From: Clostridia bacterium
Lineage (GTDB): Bacteria > Bacillota > Clostridia > Christensenellales > CALWSW01
Direction of reading: 5' to 3'
Length of the DNA stretch: 8,954 nt
Assembly: GCA_019421925.1 (NCBI GenBank)
Contig: JAHZEH010000017.1
Span: 7,897 to 16,850 of the forward strand
The notes beneath the pieces were generated by a model, which was not told the DNA's origin, did no database searches, and saw only the letters and a list, made by a program, of their open reading frames with translations. Positions within the stretch are counted from its first letter, which is position 1. Each line of letters opens with the position of its first letter. A program made the position numbers and the translations under genes. Shown here in pieces: positions 6,201 to 8,954 of the stretch.

Positions 6201-6210
6201 TCATAAAAAT

Positions 6211-6246
6211 GAGAGGCGGCGCAGCCGACAAGCTGCGCCGCCTCTC
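6211..6246 (-). terminator. Rho-independent terminator for the 495-aa HTH gene
   Basis: A perfect 14-bp stem, GAGAGGCGGCGCAG (6211-6224) with CTGCGCCGCCTCTC (6233-6246), is followed on the minus strand by ATTTTTAT, a U-tract. No U-tract follows on the plus strand. It lies about 220 nt after the minus-strand stop at 6468 and just before the tetR promoter, so it insulates the two units. A smaller hairpin (CCGGCA-GAAC-TGCCGG, 6253-6268) sits directly before it in the transcript. Between 6269 and 6467 I see no supported gene. Confidence 0.82.
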
Positions 6247-6467
6247 AAACCCCCGGCAGAACTGCCGGACAATTATCTTGGAGCAAGGGCAGATAACGCA
6301 TGCCCTGGAGGCGGATAGGTTCGTGGGTTTTGCCCCGCCGCCCCTTCCCTCCTTCGCGCCGGGATTTCAAGCTGTTCAGCAGGGCGCTGTTCAAGAAATT
6401 GCCTTAAAAACCTTTCAGATTTGATTGCAGGAAGAGCTCCCCGCTCCCGGTTCGGCGCAGCAGAGGG

Positions 6468-7955
6468 CTATTTAGGCAAAGCCGTCCTGCTCATCTTTTC
6501 CAGCAGGGCAATGACGCTCCCCCTCTCCCGCAGCGGACGGGGAATGGAGTTCCAATCGCTGTCCAGCCCGCTGACCAGCGCGCTGATCATGACCGGATCC
6601 TGCATCGTCAGGATACGGCAGTCGGGATGGGTGAGCCACAGAGCGGCCACGCTTTCAGCATTGGTCCAGATACCCGCTCTGGGCGCGTCCATGAGCTCGC
6701 GCGGGAGCAGCCCGAACTCCCAATAGGGCGACTCGCGGAGCCTCTGGGCGATTTCATACAGATACGCACGGTACTGCTCCGCCGTCAGGAAAACCTTTCT
6801 CCCGGTCATGACCGAGAGAGTGGGAAAAAACACCTCCCGTTGAAGCAGGGCGTTTTCCACCTGGGGCAGACAGGCCATCTCCCGGATGGCCGAGGAATCC
6901 GGGGGCCCCTGTCCAAACCTGGGGCCGGCCAGAAAACCGCCTTCCTCCATCTGAAGCAGCATAGGCCGATCGATCATCCCATGCCGGAGCAGTATGTCCA
7001 CTGTGCCGATGGGCAGAGAAGCATAGAAGTATGAGCGTTTGGAGGGCTGGGAGAGGCGGCGGACCCGCTCCATGACTGTGGCAACCTCCAGAGCGGTATA
7101 GGCCGTAAAAAGATGGCGGCTGTTGTCGACAGCGGAGTGGAACCGGTGGGTCATGGCCTTGAGCGTGATGGAATCGGTGAAGATCGTGGTAAATCGGTCG
7201 GCGTCCTGAGCAGGAATCATGCTGAAGATTCCCGCGTACCCCTCCAACAGTACGATGCTGTACAGGCCCGCCTCGCCGGTCGGACGCACCTCATAGGAGA
7301 ACTCCACATTGCCCGACAGGCTGACAGGAATCCACCTTCGCAGCATGGAGGCCATCGCAGCCTGACACTCCGACACCCACAGATGGATATACAGGGAGTG
7401 TCCGGCCTCCAGCACCTGCAGCATTTTGCCCCGCCAGGTCACAAAATACGCATGATCCTCCAGCAGCCAGCCGCTGTCCTCCTGGCTGAACCAGAGGAGT
7501 CTCTGTCCGGGCGGCAGCAGGAGCAGGGTATTCAGCAGGTGCAGGCAGGCCTGGCGGCGGCCTTCGTTGCCCTCGTAGATCAAGTGGTTGACGGTTGTAA
7601 AATTGCCCCCGCCCTGTCCGGCCAGCGCAAAGCCCCGCCCAAACTGGTCGGCCAGGGGTTCCTCCACCAGCCAGCGGCTCAGGGAGAGGATGCTTCCCTC
7701 CTCATCCCCGGGGTCAAACTTGTTGTCCCAGGTCAGGAGCAGATTTTGCAGCACAGAGAGGTTATTCTCCCGCTCGTACTGCCAGAAGAAACGGGCGATG
7801 CATCTGGTATGGGCGGAGCCGGGCGAGAGGGGGCGTTTGTTGGTGCGCCACTTGCTGACCAGAGAGTAATCCACGTGCAGGGCTGTGGCCAGTTTACGCC
7901 CGGAGACGCCAAACGCGTCCATCAGCAGGGCAAGCCGGGAATCCTTTGCGCTCAT
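6468..7955 (-). CDS. Large orphan helix-turn-helix regulator, 495 aa
   Basis: I do not recognise the full-length family. Residues ~5-58 form a Cro/XRE-like helix-turn-helix: LALLMDAFGVSGRKLATALHVD (8-29), then YSLVSKWRTNKRPL (30-43) with a typical recognition helix. The following 440 residues have no domain I can name. They are rich in Trp and aromatic residues, with no membrane segment, signal peptide, zinc or nucleotide motif. Residues ~133-290 (hydrophobic strand, RLLWFSQEDSGWLLED, GHSLYIHLW, then FTDSITLKAMTHRFHSAVDNS) vaguely recall the PLD-like sensor fold attached to some archaeal and Firmicute regulators, but without HKD residues; this is speculation. It is most likely a cytoplasmic transcription factor with a large ligand-sensing region. 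GGAGGA lies 7 nt before the ATG; it has its own promoter and terminator and stands alone between the antiporter operon and a SorC regulator. Confidence 0.75.
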   Translation of the reverse strand: MSAKDSRLALLMDAFGVSGRKLATALHVDYSLVSKWRTNKRPLSPGSAHTRCIARFFWQYERENNLSVLQNLLLTWDNKFDPGDEEGSILSLSRWLVEEPLADQFGRGFALAGQGGGNFTTVNHLIYEGNEGRRQACLHLLNTLLLLPPGQRLLWFSQEDSGWLLEDHAYFVTWRGKMLQVLEAGHSLYIHLWVSECQAAMASMLRRWIPVSLSGNVEFSYEVRPTGEAGLYSIVLLEGYAGIFSMIPAQDADRFTTIFTDSITLKAMTHRFHSAVDNSRHLFTAYTALEVATVMERVRRLSQPSKRSYFYASLPIGTVDILLRHGMIDRPMLLQMEEGGFLAGPRFGQGPPDSSAIREMACLPQVENALLQREVFFPTLSVMTGRKVFLTAEQYRAYLYEIAQRLRESPYWEFGLLPRELMDAPRAGIWTNAESVAALWLTHPDCRILTMQDPVMISALVSGLDSDWNSIPRPLRERGSVIALLEKMSRTALPK

Positions 7956-7962
7956 AGAAACG

Positions 7963-7984
7963 TCCTCCTCTCCTCTCCTCTGGT
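7963..7984 (-). promoter_or_regulatory. Polypurine tract containing the ribosome site of the HTH gene
   Basis: The minus strand here reads as repeated GAGGA units ending in GGAGGA (7968-7963), 7 nt before the ATG at 7955. Several overlapping Shine-Dalgarno-like sequences follow each other, of which only the last is correctly spaced. Confidence 0.6.
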
Positions 7985-8009
7985 TTCAGAGCGATAATTT
8001 TATTATATC

Positions 8010-8038
8010 AGTGTATCGAAGGGGAGAGCGGGTGTCAA
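8010..8038 (-). promoter_or_regulatory. Promoter of the 495-aa HTH gene
   Basis: On the minus strand a perfect -35 TTGACA (8038-8033) and TACACT (8015-8010) are 17 bp apart. A second, perfect TATAAT (8007-8002) lies just downstream but has no good -35 at its own spacing. The start codon is about 50 nt further on. Confidence 0.65.
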
Positions 8039-8118
8039 TCTTTTTGGTAAAAAGTGGAAATAGAGATTAAAAAAGGCAATCAATTGTCCATGTTGCCAGA
8101 ATAAAACTGCAAATGGAT

Positions 8119-8148
8119 AAAAAAATCCCCCGGCCTGGGGGCCGGGGG
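8119..8148 (-). terminator. Rho-independent terminator after the SorC-family gene
   Basis: A perfect 9-bp GC stem, CCCCCGGCC (8127-8135) with GGCCGGGGG (8140-8148), has the loop TGGG. On the minus strand it is followed by A and seven T's. It lies about 75 nt after the stop at 8221. A second small hairpin (CTGCC-CTAT-GGCAG, 8155-8168) and AAGGGA/TCCCTT (8203-8217) are between them. The AT-rich rest of the gap (8041-8118) holds nothing else I can support. Confidence 0.88.
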
Positions 8149-8220
8149 CCAAAACTGCCCTATGGCAGGGTATCATAATCCCCTATGGATACACGCAGCT
8201 CTAAGGGATTTTCCCTTGCG

Positions 8221-8954
8221 CTACGCCTCCTCCTTCTCCGCCTCCTCCATCAGGAGGCGGGCGGTGGCCACGTCGGTGAAGAGCACATTGATGAAGCCGG
8301 CCCGCAGCGCCCCCAGGATGGGGACAACCTTCTTCTCCCCATAGGCCACGCCGATGCGCACAGGGATCTTCTTAAGCTGCTCGGTGGTGATGCCTGTGGT
8401 GTACTGTTCGAACTCCTTGTCCACGATATTGCCGTGGATGTCGTAGAACCTGACGCACACATCGCCCACAGCCCCCTTCTCCTGGAGACCGTCCAGCTCC
8501 TCCTGGCTCAGATAGCCGCCCCGTGTCACGCAGGATTGGTCCACCATGCCGATGCTGATGAGAGCAGCGTCCACATTGTTGAACATCTCCAGCATCTGGG
8601 CGGTCTGGGGCTCGTTGGTGAGCATCTCCCGCAGAGCGGGGTCGCGCACCAGGGCGGGCATGAACAGGCTGTATGCCCTTCCGCCCAGATAATAGGCGAT
8701 TTTGTTGGTGATCTGGTCGGGCTTGAGCGAGAAGTCATTGAAATTGACGCCTCCGTTGAGCTGGAGCACGTCCACGCCCAATTGAACGGGCGGCATGGAG
8801 ACATTGCAGACCTGGGCCAGCGTCGCGCCATAGGTCACGCCCACCTTGCCCCCCTCCGGCACGCACTCCTCCACATAGCGGATGACCTCCGCACCGTAGG
8901 CGCTGCTGTGGGCGTCAGCATAGACCTTGGCCTCCTTAAGGCCCAGCCTGCTCT
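8221..8954 (-). CDS. SorC-family sugar-binding transcriptional regulator, C-terminal part
   Basis: The frame stays open to the window edge, so the protein start and its N-terminal helix-turn-helix lie outside; a GTG at 8874 is internal, because the codons before it (LGLKEAKVYADAHSSAYGAEVIRY) continue the family fold. The visible ~243 residues are the SorC effector domain. GGKVGVTYGATLAQV corresponds to the GxxVGVxxGTTL strand-loop, followed by VDVLQLNGGV, VDAALISIGMVD, GAVGDVCVRFYDIHGN and, near the end, VRIGVAYGEKKVVPILGALRAGFINVLFTDVATARLL in short succession, which is the best-conserved part of the family. These proteins usually bind a phosphorylated sugar and control a linked sugar or polyol operon. 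None is visible downstream, where the gene ends in its own terminator, so the controlled genes are probably to the right of the window or elsewhere. Confidence 0.9.
   Translation of the reverse strand, partial: SRLGLKEAKVYADAHSSAYGAEVIRYVEECVPEGGKVGVTYGATLAQVCNVSMPPVQLGVDVLQLNGGVNFNDFSLKPDQITNKIAYYLGGRAYSLFMPALVRDPALREMLTNEPQTAQMLEMFNNVDAALISIGMVDQSCVTRGGYLSQEELDGLQEKGAVGDVCVRFYDIHGNIVDKEFEQYTTGITTEQLKKIPVRIGVAYGEKKVVPILGALRAGFINVLFTDVATARLLMEEAEKEEA

Noticed and set aside
5495..6424. 309-codon plus-strand open frame across tetR and its promoter
   Set aside because: It is antisense to tetR, runs through the operator and terminator hairpin, and gives a protein with no recognisable features.
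7113..7997. 294-codon plus-strand open frame opposite the HTH gene
   Set aside because: It is antisense; the minus-strand gene has an HTH motif, promoter, ribosome site and terminator.
8221..8874. 217-aa SorC-like protein starting at GTG 8874
   Set aside because: The frame is open to the window edge and the codons before the GTG encode family-like sequence, so this start is internal.

Overview
The window looks like chromosomal DNA of a fairly GC-rich Firmicute, most plausibly a gut Clostridia of the Oscillospiraceae type. This rests on strong AGGAGG-like ribosome sites, sigma-A promoters, Rho-independent terminators at nearly every convergent junction, and the gene content (GlpK-type kinase, YtcJ-type amidohydrolase, SorC regulator). 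The taxonomic guess is inference only. I see no RNA genes, insertion sequences, CRISPR array or phage genes.

Layout, left to right. 1-381 (+) is the C-terminal membrane end of a larger protein, probably a cation P-type ATPase. It is followed by a 58-nt, almost perfect hairpin. An AT-richer leader with a good promoter, a distant 12-bp inverted repeat and a tandem 8-mer then leads to a small 88-aa orphan gene (624-890, +). A bidirectional terminator separates it from a convergent glycerol-kinase-family gene (954-2447, -). That kinase diverges from an amidohydrolase-3 (YtcJ-like) gene (2696-4237, +) across a 248-bp promoter region. A second bidirectional terminator separates the amidohydrolase from a two-gene minus-strand operon, tetR followed by a cation:proton antiporter (6139 down to 4293). 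The two genes overlap as TGATG. The operon is driven by a near-consensus promoter whose -10 lies inside a perfect 12-4-12 palindrome, the likely TetR operator. Further right are a 495-aa protein with an N-terminal helix-turn-helix and a large unassigned domain (6468-7955, -), with its own promoter and terminator, and the C-terminal effector domain of a SorC-family regulator cut by the window edge (8221-8954, -).

The genes do not form one obvious pathway. They read as short, separately regulated units: glycerol or polyol phosphorylation, amide or ester hydrolysis, drug- or ion-responsive antiport under TetR, and two regulators whose targets are not visible. The most distinctive points are the autoregulated tetR-antiporter module, the altered substrate pocket and missing phospho-His of the GlpK-like kinase, and the large orphan HTH regulator.
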